A stretch of DNA of 39,295 nt from Pirellulales bacterium (GTDB taxonomy: Bacteria > Planctomycetota > Planctomycetia > Pirellulales > UBA1268): contig JAFMIU010000029.1 in the NCBI GenBank assembly GCA_017853835.1, positions 1 to 39,295 on the forward strand. Reading direction: 5' to 3'. The position numbers and the translations under genes were made by a program. Position 1 is the first letter of the stretch. The number at the start of each line of letters is the position of its first letter. Shown here piece by piece: positions 8,101 to 17,027 of this stretch. Under the pieces are notes generated by a model. That model had not been told where the DNA came from and ran no database searches. It saw only the letters and a list, made by a program, of their open reading frames with translations.

Positions 8101-9054
8101 TCAGGCCATCGGCAGCCGCGTGGCGGCCGCGGCGGCCCGGAGTTCCTTCGGCAACGGAAAGTAGACGTCTTCGTCGCGAATCTTCCGCTCGTCCACGACG
8201 GCGCCAAACCGCTCCGTCAGCCAGGTGATGCAGTCCTGCACCACGCTTTCCGGCGCGCTGGCTCCTGCCGTGATCACCACCGTCTCGTCCCCGCGAAACC
8301 ATGCTGGGTCGATCTCGTTGGCGCCGTCGATGAGATGGGCGGGGATGCCACGCTCGCGGGCAAGCTCCGCGAGCCGCTGGCTGTTGGAGCTGTTCTGGCT
8401 GCCGAGCACGATCACGAGATCGGCATCCTCCGAGAGAAGCCGCACGGCCTCCTGCCGGTTTTGCGTGGCGTAGCAGATGTCGTCCTTTGGCGGTCCGACG
8501 ATCTGGGGAAACCGTTCCTTGAGCCGGGTGATGATTCGCGAGGCGTCGTCCACCGAGAGCGTTGTCTGCGTGAGGTAGGCGAGCTTGTCGTCGGGGCCGA
8601 ACGGCAGCGAGGCGACGTCGTCGGGGGTTTCCACGAGCGTGAATGCCCCCGGTGCCTGGCCGATCGTGCCGATCACCTCGTCGTGCCCCTCGTGGCCGAT
8701 GAGCACGATGCGATAGCCCTGCTTCGCATACTTGATCGCCTCGAGGTGAACTTTCGTGACCAGCGGGCAGGTGGCATCGATCGCCCGGAGCCTTCTCTCC
8801 TCCGCCACCCGTCGCACCTCCGGCGCCACGCCGTGGGCCGAAAAGAGGAGCACGGCCCCTTCCGGCGTCTCATCCACGGTGTTGACAAACACGACCCCTT
8901 CGCGGACGAACCGGTCCACGACATGCTTGTTGTGCACGATCTCGTGAAACACGTAGATCGGCGTTCCGTGAATTCGGATGGCCGTCTCGAGTGTCTCGAT
9001 GGCCATGTTGACCCCGGCACAGAATCCACGGGGGTTGGCAAGCAGAATCTTCAT
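8101..9054 (-). CDS. ispH: HMBPP reductase IspH
   Basis: IspH (LytB) is the last enzyme of the MEP pathway, reducing HMBPP to IPP and DMAPP with a [4Fe-4S] cluster (EC 1.17.7.4). The 317-residue product begins MKILLANPRGFCAG, the canonical N-terminus. The three cluster ligands are visible at Cys12, Cys96 (DATCPLV) and Cys194 (DDICYATQNRQ). His41, His74 and the EGHDE stretch (122-126) with its acid/base Glu are also present. The longer frame to 9255 has no family similarity before Met at 9054. The gene diverges from hpnC across 133 bases, so supply of C5 units and their use in squalene synthesis could be controlled together. GH25 lysozyme follows on the same strand. Confidence 0.95.
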   Translation of the reverse strand: MKILLANPRGFCAGVNMAIETLETAIRIHGTPIYVFHEIVHNKHVVDRFVREGVVFVNTVDETPEGAVLLFSAHGVAPEVRRVAEERRLRAIDATCPLVTKVHLEAIKYAKQGYRIVLIGHEGHDEVIGTIGQAPGAFTLVETPDDVASLPFGPDDKLAYLTQTTLSVDDASRIITRLKERFPQIVGPPKDDICYATQNRQEAVRLLSEDADLVIVLGSQNSSNSQRLAELARERGIPAHLIDGANEIDPAWFRGDETVVITAGASAPESVVQDCITWLTERFGAVVDERKIRDEDVYFPLPKELRAAAAATRLPMA

Positions 9055-9187
9055 GGGCGGGCAGGCCGGAAGGAGGCGAGGTGTCGACCGTTTCGAGGGA
9101 CCGCCGTAAGGTACAACGGTTTCGGCTCTGCATCGTAGTGGAGCCCGGTCCGCCCGGCCAGATGACGTGATTCCGCGTCGCGCCACG

Positions 9188-10156
9188 ATGACGACCTCCT
9201 CGCACGACTCACCTTCATCGCGAGCCCTCGGGCAGGCGGCACGCCGTGATCCCACGGCCTGGCAGCTGGCCGACGTTCCACCGGAGGGCGACCTCGCCGC
9301 GGCGGAAGCCTTTTGCCGGGACGTGGCGAGGCGGCACTACGAAAACTTCACGGTGGCCACCCGGCTCGTGCCCCGTCGTCTGCGGCAGCATCTCGCCAAC
9401 GTCTACGCGTTTGCCCGTTGGAGCGACGACCTCGCCGACGAAGCGTCATCGCCCGAGCAGGCCCTGGCCGACCTGGCCGCCTGGCGGGATGAGCTCCGCG
9501 ACTGTTTTCAAGGACGACCGCGCCACCCGGTGCTTCTCGCCATCGCCAGCACCGCGCGACAGGCCGGCCTCGACGAGAAGCCGTTCGCCGACTTGATCGA
9601 CGCCTTCGTGCAGGACCAGCGGCAGACCCGCTACAAAACCCGCGACGAGCTCGTGCGGTATTGCCAGCGATCGGCCGACCCCGTCGGACGCATCGTGCTG
9701 GCCCTCGAGGGCTGCCGCGACCCCGACCTCGTGGCGATGTCGGATTCCATCTGCACCGGCCTGCAACTGGTGAACTTCTGGCAGGATGTGCGCCGCGATC
9801 GGCTGGCTGGCCGCGTGTACCTGCCGCACGACGATATGCAAAGGCACGGGGTCGAGGAGTCGATGCTCGACGCCCCGTCCGCGAGTGAGCCTCTCCGTCG
9901 CCTCATAGCCGACGAGGTGGACTGGGCACGCCGTCACTTCGATGCCGGCGCGCCGCTCGTGACGCTGGCGCCCCCGGTGCTGCGTCCCGCCATCGCGATG
10001 TTTCTCGGCGGCGGTCGGGCCGTGGCCGACGCGATCGACCGCGCGGGATTCGACACGCTCGTCAGGCGGCCCACGGTTGGTCGCTGGGCCAAGACAAGGC
10101 TCGCCGCGCGGGCCTGGTGGGCCGCGACGATCGCGCCGGCCGGGAGGCGCCCATGA
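9188..10156 (+). CDS. hpnC: Hydroxysqualene synthase HpnC
   Basis: This 322-residue trans-isoprenyl diphosphate synthase of the squalene/phytoene synthase family is assigned as HpnC, which turns presqualene diphosphate into hydroxysqualene. The first Asp-rich motif is DDLADE (80-85) and the second lies in NFWQDVRRD (196-204). YCQRSADPVG and GRVYLP are also typical, and the FWQD form separates HpnC from HpnD. The ATG at 9188 is preferred; seven further codons upstream, from 9167, are possible. The stop overlaps the hpnD start as ATGA. Order hpnC-hpnD-hpnE matches the known three-gene bacterial squalene pathway, which strengthens the assignment. Confidence 0.93.
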   Translation: MTTSSHDSPSSRALGQAARRDPTAWQLADVPPEGDLAAAEAFCRDVARRHYENFTVATRLVPRRLRQHLANVYAFARWSDDLADEASSPEQALADLAAWRDELRDCFQGRPRHPVLLAIASTARQAGLDEKPFADLIDAFVQDQRQTRYKTRDELVRYCQRSADPVGRIVLALEGCRDPDLVAMSDSICTGLQLVNFWQDVRRDRLAGRVYLPHDDMQRHGVEESMLDAPSASEPLRRLIADEVDWARRHFDAGAPLVTLAPPVLRPAIAMFLGGGRAVADAIDRAGFDTLVRRPTVGRWAKTRLAARAWWAATIAPAGRRP

Positions 10157-11019
10157 CGAGCCTGGCGGCCGATCATGCGGCCTGCGCCGCGATCCTGGGC
10201 CGATCGGGCTCGAGCTTCGCGTTGCCGATCCGCCTCCTGCCCGAGGCGAAGCGACAGGGAACGACCGCGCTCTATGCCTTCTGTCGCATCGCCGACGATG
10301 TCGTGGACGATGCCCCCGACCAGGCCTCCGCCGCCACCGGCCTTGCCGCCTTGGAGGCCGCCACAGCCGCCGCCTTGGCGGGGCATGGCTCCGAGATGCC
10401 CGTGCTGCGGGCCGTCGTCGACACCGTCCGTCGGTATGGCGTGCCACACGAATGCCTGACGGAGATCCTCGCCGGCGTGCGGATGGACCTCACCCAGACC
10501 CGCTACGACACCATCACCGACCTCGAACAGTATTGCGGTCGCGTGGCCAGCGCGGTGGGCATCGCCGCCGTTCACATCTGGGGATTTACCGATGCAGACG
10601 CGGTGCGTCGGTCTCACGACTGCGGCGTGGCGTTTCAGCTCACCAACATCCTTCGTGACATCCCTGAAGATCTTCGTCGCGGTCGCATCTATCTGCCGCG
10701 TGAGGATTTCGCCGCCTGCGGGGTAACGGACGAGGATCTTCTGGAGGGCCGCATCGGCCCGGGCTTCGCCGATCTGGCCCGACTGGAAATCGATCGGGCC
10801 ACGGCGCGATTCGCGCGGGCGTCGGCGATCGATCGCATGCTGTGCACCGACAGCCGGGCGACGTTTCGCGCGATGTTCGGCGTGTATCGGTCGTTGCTGG
10901 CAGCCGTGGAGCGGGCCGGGGTGTCGATCTTCACCGCGCGGGTTCGCCCGTCGAAGAGCCGGCTGCTGGGGGCTGCGGGGGTGGCGATCCTCGGTGGGAT
11001 CGGAGGTCGCAGGCGATGA
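10153..11019 (+). CDS. hpnD: Presqualene diphosphate synthase HpnD
   Basis: The 288-residue product is predicted to condense two farnesyl diphosphates to presqualene diphosphate, the first step of the HpnCDE route. It has DDVVDD (48-53), YCGRVASAVG (about 128-137) and NILRDIPED (166-174), the two Asp-rich diphosphate-binding motifs in the phytoene-synthase-like form used by HpnD. The C-terminus (RPSKSRLLGAAGVAILGG) is basic then hydrophobic and may sit at the membrane. Both ends overlap their neighbours by ATGA, showing a tightly coupled operon. A phytoene synthase is the alternative, but the position between hpnC and hpnE argues against it. Confidence 0.93.
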   Translation: MTSLAADHAACAAILGRSGSSFALPIRLLPEAKRQGTTALYAFCRIADDVVDDAPDQASAATGLAALEAATAAALAGHGSEMPVLRAVVDTVRRYGVPHECLTEILAGVRMDLTQTRYDTITDLEQYCGRVASAVGIAAVHIWGFTDADAVRRSHDCGVAFQLTNILRDIPEDLRRGRIYLPREDFAACGVTDEDLLEGRIGPGFADLARLEIDRATARFARASAIDRMLCTDSRATFRAMFGVYRSLLAAVERAGVSIFTARVRPSKSRLLGAAGVAILGGIGGRRR

Positions 11020-12422
11020 CCGTGAATCGATCGCCGGAGGATTCCCGGCCGCACGTGGTCGTCGTGGGAGGAGGCCTTGCCGGCCTCGCCGCATCGGCTC
11101 GCCTCGCCGACGGAGGGTGTCGCGTGACGCTGCTGGAATCGCGACGCCGGTGTGGCGGACGCGCGGCCTCGTTCGAAGACCCGGTCGCCGGCGGGCTCGT
11201 CGATGCCTGCCAGCACGTTGCCATGGGGTGCTGCACCAACTTCATCGATCTCGTGAGTCACGCCGGTCTCGGTGATGCGATTCGACGCGATCGCACGCTC
11301 TGGTTCATCGGGCCTGAGGGCCATCGGAGCCGGTGCACGCCCTCGGCGTGGCTGCCGGCGCCACTGCACCTGGCGCCGCTGCTGCTCGGCATGCGGCACT
11401 TCTCGTGGCGGGAGAAGGCGTCGCTCGCGTGGGGCATGCTGCGACTTGCGCGATCCGTCTCGTCGCAGCAGGCCGATGCTCCCACGGCCCTGGAGTGGCT
11501 GCGCCATGTCGGGCAGCCCGAACGGGTGATCACGCTCTTTTGGCAGCCCGTGATTGAAAGTGCGCTGGGCGAGTCGATCGACCTGGTGGACGTCGCCGCG
11601 GCTCGCAAGGTGGTGGTGGACGGCTTTCTCGCCCACCGTGATGCCGCGACCTTGGTCGTGCCGACGGAGCCGCTGGGCAGGCTTTTTGGCGAGCGATTCG
11701 TGGAGTGGCTCCGGCAGCGGGGCGCGACGGTCGAAACGTCGCAGGCCGTCACGGGCATCGAATGGGATCGCGAGGGACGAATCACGGGAGTGACCTGTGG
11801 CGAGTCACGGATCGCCGCCGATGCCGTGGTGCTGGCCGTTCCCTGGAAGGCGGCGGGAAGGCTGGCTCCCGATCTCGTGGTGTCGGGCGACGATCATCTC
11901 GCCGCGTCGCCCATCACGGCCGTCCACCTCTGGTTTGACCGGCAGGTGATCGACCTCCCGCATGCCGTGCTGGTGGGACGGGTTTCCCAGTGGGTGTTTC
12001 GTGGTGACGAACACGACGCGACGGACGGCGGCTACTGTCAGGTGGTGATCAGCGCATCGCGTGGATTGTTGGGGGGTGATCGTCGCGCGGTCGTCGATCA
12101 GGTGGTGGGTGAGCTTCGCGACGTGTTTCCCGCGGCTCAGCATGCAGTGCTCCGCGAGGCGAAGGTCGTCACCGATCCCACGGCCGTGCTGTCGGTGAGG
12201 CCGGGGGTCGATGCCCTGCGTCCGGCCGCGGTGACAGCCCGCCCCAATCTGGTGCTCGCCGGCGACTGGACCGCGACGGGCTGGCCCTCGACCATGGAGG
12301 GAGCCATTCGCAGCGGACGCATGGCCGCAGCAGCCGTGGGGGCCGTGGTCGGGCTGCCCGTGCCCGGGGTGGTGGCGGATCTGCCCCGAACGCCGTTGGT
12401 GAGGCTCGTGGTGGGGCGGTGA
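11016..12422 (+). CDS. hpnE: Squalene-forming FAD oxidoreductase HpnE
   Basis: HpnE reduces hydroxysqualene to squalene. The 468-residue protein has the N-terminal FAD motif VVVVGGGLAGLAASARLADGG (from residue 14) and then ESRRRCGGRAASF, as in phytoene-desaturase-like flavoproteins. Further family marks are QHVAMGCCTNF, LAVPWKA and, near the end, LVLAGDWTATGWPSTMEGA, the C-terminal FAD-contact region. GGAGG about 10 bases before the ATG at 11016 supports the start, and the start overlaps the hpnD stop as ATGA. No squalene-hopene cyclase gene is present in the window, so the final lipid product cannot be told. Confidence 0.93.
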   Translation: MTVNRSPEDSRPHVVVVGGGLAGLAASARLADGGCRVTLLESRRRCGGRAASFEDPVAGGLVDACQHVAMGCCTNFIDLVSHAGLGDAIRRDRTLWFIGPEGHRSRCTPSAWLPAPLHLAPLLLGMRHFSWREKASLAWGMLRLARSVSSQQADAPTALEWLRHVGQPERVITLFWQPVIESALGESIDLVDVAAARKVVVDGFLAHRDAATLVVPTEPLGRLFGERFVEWLRQRGATVETSQAVTGIEWDREGRITGVTCGESRIAADAVVLAVPWKAAGRLAPDLVVSGDDHLAASPITAVHLWFDRQVIDLPHAVLVGRVSQWVFRGDEHDATDGGYCQVVISASRGLLGGDRRAVVDQVVGELRDVFPAAQHAVLREAKVVTDPTAVLSVRPGVDALRPAAVTARPNLVLAGDWTATGWPSTMEGAIRSGRMAAAAVGAVVGLPVPGVVADLPRTPLVRLVVGR

Positions 12423-13175
12423 TCAGTCGTCGGGAAGCGATGCGATCAGCCCGGCGAGCCCGGCGGCCAGCGTACGGCCATCCACCACCGCGTGTTCCCA
12501 CAGGTGCCACAGGTCGCCGATCACGGCCGGGCGGCGGGTAACGGCGCCGAGGGTGGCCCCGAGGCGACGCCACGGCGACTGGGGGCTGGCGAGCGATGCG
12601 ATCTCGCGAGGCAGTGCCTGGTCGGCGGTGTCCGACACCACCCGCACGCCATAGCACGGAATCCCCTCGGCGATGGCCACCTTCGCCACGGCATGCGACT
12701 CCATGTCGACGAGTCCGGCCCCCGAGGCATCGGCCAGACGCCGCTTCGCATCGACGTCGCCGATCACGCGGTCCACCGTGACGATCGTCATGCCGCCGTC
12801 ACCAACAGACCCGGACGCGAGTGCGATCGGCTCTGACCCGTCGTCGACGACGGTGCGCGTCGGATAGGCCAGCTGGCCGCGTTCAAAACCGAGGGTGAGG
12901 GCACCGGCGAACCCAGCTGAGATCAATGCCCGAGGCCGGTGACCCGCCACCAACAGCCGGGCGGCCTGATCGGCGAGCCGTTCCCCAACGCCCGACACGC
13001 CCCACGCGACCGATCGGCCGGCCACGGTTCCCGTCTGAAGGCGAAGCCGCTCGGTGGCGAGCTCCACACGGCCCGTGACGAGCCGTTCGAAGGCGTCGGC
13101 CTCGATCGGCATCGCAAACACAATCGCGGCCACGGTCGGTCGCACGGAACCATCGGTCGGCGCCGGAGAGGTCAT
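12423..13175 (-). CDS. HpnG-like nucleoside phosphorylase
   Basis: This 250-residue protein belongs to the purine nucleoside phosphorylase/MTA-SAH nucleosidase superfamily. It shows VAAIVFAMPIEADAF at the N-terminus, GVSGVGERLADQAARLL, LISAGFAGAL, GLVDMESHAVAKVA (the ribose-binding Met-Glu) and VVSDTAD with the catalytic Asp. Facing hpnE end to end with no gap, it is most like HpnG, which removes adenine from adenosylhopane during side-chain maturation. An MTA/SAH nucleosidase or futalosine hydrolase role cannot be excluded. No hpnH radical-SAM gene is in the window. The start at 13175 leaves 25 bases to the upstream Cys-rich gene; no Shine-Dalgarno site is seen. Confidence 0.8.
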   Translation of the reverse strand: MTSPAPTDGSVRPTVAAIVFAMPIEADAFERLVTGRVELATERLRLQTGTVAGRSVAWGVSGVGERLADQAARLLVAGHRPRALISAGFAGALTLGFERGQLAYPTRTVVDDGSEPIALASGSVGDGGMTIVTVDRVIGDVDAKRRLADASGAGLVDMESHAVAKVAIAEGIPCYGVRVVSDTADQALPREIASLASPQSPWRRLGATLGAVTRRPAVIGDLWHLWEHAVVDGRTLAAGLAGLIASLPDD

Positions 13176-13200
13176 CGATGGCCGCCATGAGTCGGAGGAC

Positions 13201-13665
13201 TCACCACGCAGATGCTGCGCGGTGAAGGAAGCTGAGCGGGTTCCAGTGGGCCGCGCCATGATCGTGGCCGCCGCAGCAACCCGTGCAACCCGAACATTCG
13301 TCCTCGTCGGGCACCATCACGACGTGGTACTTCGGCACCCGCTCGACCGTTTCGCAGCCGTCAGCCTTGAAAAACTTCTTCTTCACGATCACATCGCCGC
13401 AGCCGGGCCGGCAGCGGCACTCCGGCGACGGTGCTCGCCACGGGTCGAATCCGCGCACGCACTGGTATTCGCACGTCATCGAGTAGGCGGGCTTCTTCGA
13501 CTTCTTCTCCTCCCACTCCCCGCGGCATTCGGGCGTGCACGTGGTGCAGCCGCTGGTGCAACTGGTGCAGCCGTGATGCCCATGGCCGGCTCGTGCCGCC
13601 GTGATGCCGGCGAGGCCGACGGCAGCAACTCCAGCCACGATGATCGTGGCGATGAAACGTCGCAT
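13201..13665 (-). CDS. Cys-rich secreted protein, unknown
   Basis: The product has 154 residues with a clear signal peptide (MRRFIATIIVAGVAAVGLAGITAARA, about 1-26). The mature part has 15 cysteines. They form an N-terminal cluster (HGCTSCTSGCTTCTPEC), CEYQC, CRCRPGC and a C-terminal ECSGCTGCC next to GGHDHG, with His-rich ends. The spacing suggests disulfides or metal binding, but no known domain is recognised. GGGAGGG precedes the ATG at good distance. It lies 36 bases after the porin gene on the same strand and is probably co-transcribed with it. Function is unknown; an envelope metal-binding or structural role is a guess. Confidence 0.8.
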   Translation of the reverse strand: MRRFIATIIVAGVAAVGLAGITAARAGHGHHGCTSCTSGCTTCTPECRGEWEEKKSKKPAYSMTCEYQCVRGFDPWRAPSPECRCRPGCGDVIVKKKFFKADGCETVERVPKYHVVMVPDEDECSGCTGCCGGHDHGAAHWNPLSFLHRAASAW

Positions 13666-13701
13666 GAAGAAGCCCTCCCTGGGAATGTCGATGATCGGGG
13701 A

Positions 13702-15450
13702 TCAGAAGTCGAAGGCCAGTCGCGTGCCGAGGCCATGAATCCATCCGCTGCCGTCATAGCTCGGCGATGGCACGACCACACCGTTCGACTTGGTGTAGGG
13801 CGTGCTCTGAAAGTCGCGATAGGTGAAGTCGTAGTTGAAGTAGACGCGGGCGTTGGGATTCAGCATCCAGTTGAGGCCGAGCGTGCAGCCGTTGAGCACG
13901 CCGCCATTCACCTCGCCGTCGCTGAGGCAGAGGTAGTTGTAGCGCATGCCCACCTGCCAGGCACCCTCGCTCAGGCTGAGCCGTCGTCCCGACCCGCCGC
14001 CGCGCACCGCATAGAAGTTGTTGTGGGGCACCGGACGGTCGAAGCGGTATTCGATCTTGGAGTAGGTTCTGCTCTCCCCCGTGAGGAAGTAGAGCACCTC
14101 GCAATAGCCCCCCTGGTAGTAGACCGTGCCGACATTCGTGCCCGGGGCCGGCTGGTAGCCGTTGGTGTTGAGCGGGCCGGCGCTGGTCGTCCGCGCGTTG
14201 TAGAGCCAGGAGCCGAAATACTCCGACTGGAACGACCACGGGCCGTTGTTGCCCACGAGTTCGAGACCGATCATGTTCTGCCACGACGCCTGCAGCAGGC
14301 CGGAGTCGGCATAGATCGAGTTGAGCGGACCCGGGGGGCCGTTGCGGAGGTCGCCGCGGCTGCGAAACCGAACGGCATTGATGGGATCGCCGTTCGGAAG
14401 GCCGGTCTTCGGGTCAAACGACGTGTACTGCCGCCGCGGTTCCATCGTGCGGCCCGCGACGCCCATGTGGAGGAGTTTGCGCCCCTCGTCCTCGTAGATC
14501 GGAAGGAACACGAGGCGGCCGACCGTCATGCTGCCGCCGCTCGAGTTCGAGTAGCCAAACGGGTTCGTGGTGTTCTTGAACTGGCCGATCTGCCAGGCCA
14601 CGTCCCCCTCCTCGTTGCTGTTGAGCGACTGGATGCCAGGGAGGAAGCCGTTGTTGAATGGTCCTTCGAAGGCGTCCTGACTAAACGACCGTTCCATGAA
14701 GTTGAGCCAGCGGCTGCTGGTGAGATGCTCGTAGCCGTACGGATCCTTCTGGTTGCCCACCCGGAGGGTGCCCAGGAGCGGCAGTTCTCGGATCTGCAGC
14801 CACAGGTCGGTCATGGCCGTGAGCGGGCCGGTGTCGCGCTCGGTGGGATAGACCTCGTTGTTGACGTTGATCTGGTTGACAAAGTCGTATTCCGCCGCCC
14901 AGTCGTAGAACTCGTACATCCGCCCCTCCACGCGGAGCCGGGCGCGACGGAAGTTGACGGTGTCGGCCAGTTCGGGGTCGAGGCCGCCTTGGTTTGGCGG
15001 CTGATTGGGACCGTCCATCGCGGAGAAGGCCACGGCGTCGATCTGGGTTCGTCCGCCGATCTTAACCTTGAAGTCCTTGTTGGCCGACTCGGCTTGGAAA
15101 GTGTTGGCCCACTTCGACTTGAAGTTTGGGTCACTGCCGATCTCGTAGGGCCCGGGCTCTTTCGGGGCTTCCTTCGGCGGGCTGGGGGCGATTGGCTCCG
15201 GCAGCGGCTCGGTGTTCTTCAGTTCGAGCTCCGCCAAGCGGGCTTCGAGATCGCGTAAGCGGGCGCGGTCCGATTCCACCGCCTCCGACACGTCGGCAAA
15301 CGAGACGAGATCGGCCTCGATGCTTGGGATCGCAAGGGGCTGCGAATCCCCGACGACCGGAACCTGGGCATGGGTCGCGTGCATCGCGGGGCCGGGCATG
15401 GCCCCCACGAACAGGGCCAAGGCCGCCCATGGTGCCACTCGTGATCCCAT
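13702..15450 (-). CDS. Phosphate-type outer-membrane porin
   Basis: This 582-residue protein resembles the phosphate-selective porin O/P family, here in the planctomycete form. It has a signal peptide (about 1-29), a short coiled-coil segment (about 45-80, with ARLRDLEARLAELELKN), a Pro-rich linker and a beta-barrel domain. The barrel contains IGGRTQIDAVAF, RARLRVEGRMYEFYDWAAEYDF, LRVGNQKDPYGYEHLTSSRW and many alternating aromatic strands, and ends in LAFDF with a terminal Phe as expected for outer-membrane barrels. The coiled coil may trimerise or tether the porin to the wall. GAGG 7 bases before the ATG at 15450 decides the start; ATG at 15456 is the alternative. The substrate (phosphate or other anion) is not proven. 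A two-component system lies directly upstream. Confidence 0.88.
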   Translation of the reverse strand: MGSRVAPWAALALFVGAMPGPAMHATHAQVPVVGDSQPLAIPSIEADLVSFADVSEAVESDRARLRDLEARLAELELKNTEPLPEPIAPSPPKEAPKEPGPYEIGSDPNFKSKWANTFQAESANKDFKVKIGGRTQIDAVAFSAMDGPNQPPNQGGLDPELADTVNFRRARLRVEGRMYEFYDWAAEYDFVNQINVNNEVYPTERDTGPLTAMTDLWLQIRELPLLGTLRVGNQKDPYGYEHLTSSRWLNFMERSFSQDAFEGPFNNGFLPGIQSLNSNEEGDVAWQIGQFKNTTNPFGYSNSSGGSMTVGRLVFLPIYEDEGRKLLHMGVAGRTMEPRRQYTSFDPKTGLPNGDPINAVRFRSRGDLRNGPPGPLNSIYADSGLLQASWQNMIGLELVGNNGPWSFQSEYFGSWLYNARTTSAGPLNTNGYQPAPGTNVGTVYYQGGYCEVLYFLTGESRTYSKIEYRFDRPVPHNNFYAVRGGGSGRRLSLSEGAWQVGMRYNYLCLSDGEVNGGVLNGCTLGLNWMLNPNARVYFNYDFTYRDFQSTPYTKSNGVVVPSPSYDGSGWIHGLGTRLAFDF

Positions 15451-15518
15451 CTCCATCCCTCGGTGCCTGTTGGGAACGGGGCCGCAGAATCGGCACAACC
15501 GTCCGTCACGCTGTGATC

Positions 15519-15564
15519 GGCAAAGCTTGCCAGGCGCGTTGAATCACCGTCTGCCTGACAGACG
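15519..15564. promoter_or_regulatory. Two palindromes before the porin gene
   Basis: In the 116-base gap between the histidine kinase stop and the porin start there are two inverted repeats: CGTCTG-CCTGA-CAGACG at 15548-15564 and GGCAA-AGC-TTGCC at 15519-15531. Neither is followed by a T-run on the minus strand, so they look more like protein-binding sites than terminators. They could be targets of the adjacent response regulator, although OmpR-type regulators usually bind direct repeats. Confidence 0.35.
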
Positions 15565-15566
15565 CT

Positions 15567-17027
15567 TCATGCAAAGGCGGCGGAAGGTGGGGTGTTTGGG
15601 GGTGCCGGCGAGAGAGGGGCGGCCGCCGGAAGCGTGACGGTGACGGTGGTGCCGGTCCCGACCTGGCTTGTGATGGCGATGGTGCCGCCGGCGGTCTCGG
15701 CGATCGAGCGGCAGATCGAAAGGCCAAGTCCTCCGCTGCGACCGCTCGAGCCGTGGGTTCGGGCGGCATCGGCCTTGTAGAAGCGGTCGAAGACGTGCGC
15801 CAGATGATGGGACGCGATGCCGGCACCGTTGTCTCGCACGACCAGGGTGACCGAGCGGGTGACCGGATTCGGAGTGACTCGCACTTCCACGCTCCCGCCC
15901 CGAGGGGTGAATCGGAGGGCATTGTCGAGGAGGTTGCTGATCAATCGTCGGATGCCGACGGGGTTCCCGCAGGCCATCGCGGCCTCGGCAGCCTCGCACG
16001 ACAACGCGACTCCCTGCTCTTCGGCCACGCCCGAAAACATGCCGACGGCCTGCCGGGCGACCGCGGTCACATCGATCGGGCCGAGGTCGACAGGGCGGGA
16101 GGCATCGCTCGTTTCTGCGAGGATCAGCAGATCATTGGCCACCTTCGAGAGGTGCCTGGCCGCCTCGAGGATGTCGGCGAGAAGGTCGGCCTGATCGGGG
16201 GTCGTGTCTTCCTGGGCGATCGCCACTTCAAGGCTGCTCTGCAGCGCGGCGAGCGGTCCGCGAAGTTCGTGCGCGGCGTCGGCGACGAACTGTTCCTGGC
16301 GCTCCACGTGTCGGGCCACGGAATCGAGAAGCCCATTGATCGTGCTCGACAGCTGGTCGAGTTCGTCGCGGGTGCCACGCACCGGCAGCCGGTCGCCGAG
16401 CCGCGTCGGGCTGAGTCGCTCCGCCGTGCGGAGGATGTTGGCCACCGGCCTCGTGGCACGGCCTGCCAGCCAGTAGGCCACCATTGGCGTTGCCATCGAC
16501 AACACGACGCCCACGGCCAGGAGGATGCGAAGCAGCTGTGCCAGGTTCTCGTCGAGAAGCTTCGTGTACGTGCCGACGCGGATGTGATAGGCCGTGCCGT
16601 TGGTCCGGGCGATCCGCTGGCGGACGTAGCGAAACGGTCCGACCTGCACGATGTTTTCAACCCGATCGAGGCGGCTCGGTGGAAAGGAAGCCACCTCGTC
16701 GGGACAGCCGTCGCTCTTCCAGACCAGCCGGCCGTCTTCGGTGAGAAAGTGGAGGAACCAGCCTCGTGGCTGCTGGCTCTGCGCCTTGCGTCGCAACTCC
16801 GCCACGATCGCCGCCTCGTCGGGGTCGAGGTCGTGCACGGCGAGCGCCACTTCCCTCGATGCCGCGATCAATTCCGCGTCGGCGTCGTCGTAGAGGGCAT
16901 TCCGTGCCGCAAACCGCACCGCGAGGAGGGTCGCGACCGTCATCAGGAGCACCACGGCCGCATTCAAGACCGTCAGCCGGGTGCGGAGCGAGGTGCTTCG
17001 CAGCGAGTCAGTCAGTGGCGAGCGCAT
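15567..17027 (-). CDS. Sensor histidine kinase
   Basis: This 486-residue membrane histidine kinase pairs with the OmpR-type regulator upstream. Transmembrane helix 1 is at about 19-42. A periplasmic sensor region of about 120 residues follows (it contains GWFLHFLTEDGRLVWKSDG). Transmembrane helix 2 is at about 165-188 and a HAMP region follows with RPVANILRTAERLSPTRLGDR. The phospho-acceptor is His253 in AAHELRGPLAAL. The ATPase domain has NLLDNALRFTPRGG (N box), DNGAGI (G1) and GGLGLSI (G2). The signal is unknown. Its start overlaps the response-regulator gene by 20 bases. Location directly before a porin and a secreted protein suggests these are its targets; this is inference. Confidence 0.93.
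   Translation of the reverse strand: MRSPLTDSLRSTSLRTRLTVLNAAVVLLMTVATLLAVRFAARNALYDDADAELIAASREVALAVHDLDPDEAAIVAELRRKAQSQQPRGWFLHFLTEDGRLVWKSDGCPDEVASFPPSRLDRVENIVQVGPFRYVRQRIARTNGTAYHIRVGTYTKLLDENLAQLLRILLAVGVVLSMATPMVAYWLAGRATRPVANILRTAERLSPTRLGDRLPVRGTRDELDQLSSTINGLLDSVARHVERQEQFVADAAHELRGPLAALQSSLEVAIAQEDTTPDQADLLADILEAARHLSKVANDLLILAETSDASRPVDLGPIDVTAVARQAVGMFSGVAEEQGVALSCEAAEAAMACGNPVGIRRLISNLLDNALRFTPRGGSVEVRVTPNPVTRSVTLVVRDNGAGIASHHLAHVFDRFYKADAARTHGSSGRSGGLGLSICRSIAETAGGTIAITSQVGTGTTVTVTLPAAAPLSPAPPNTPPSAAFA

Noticed and set aside
13054..15258. 734-codon open frame on the plus strand
   Set aside because: It is antisense to the porin and Cys-rich genes; no motif, signal or start support.
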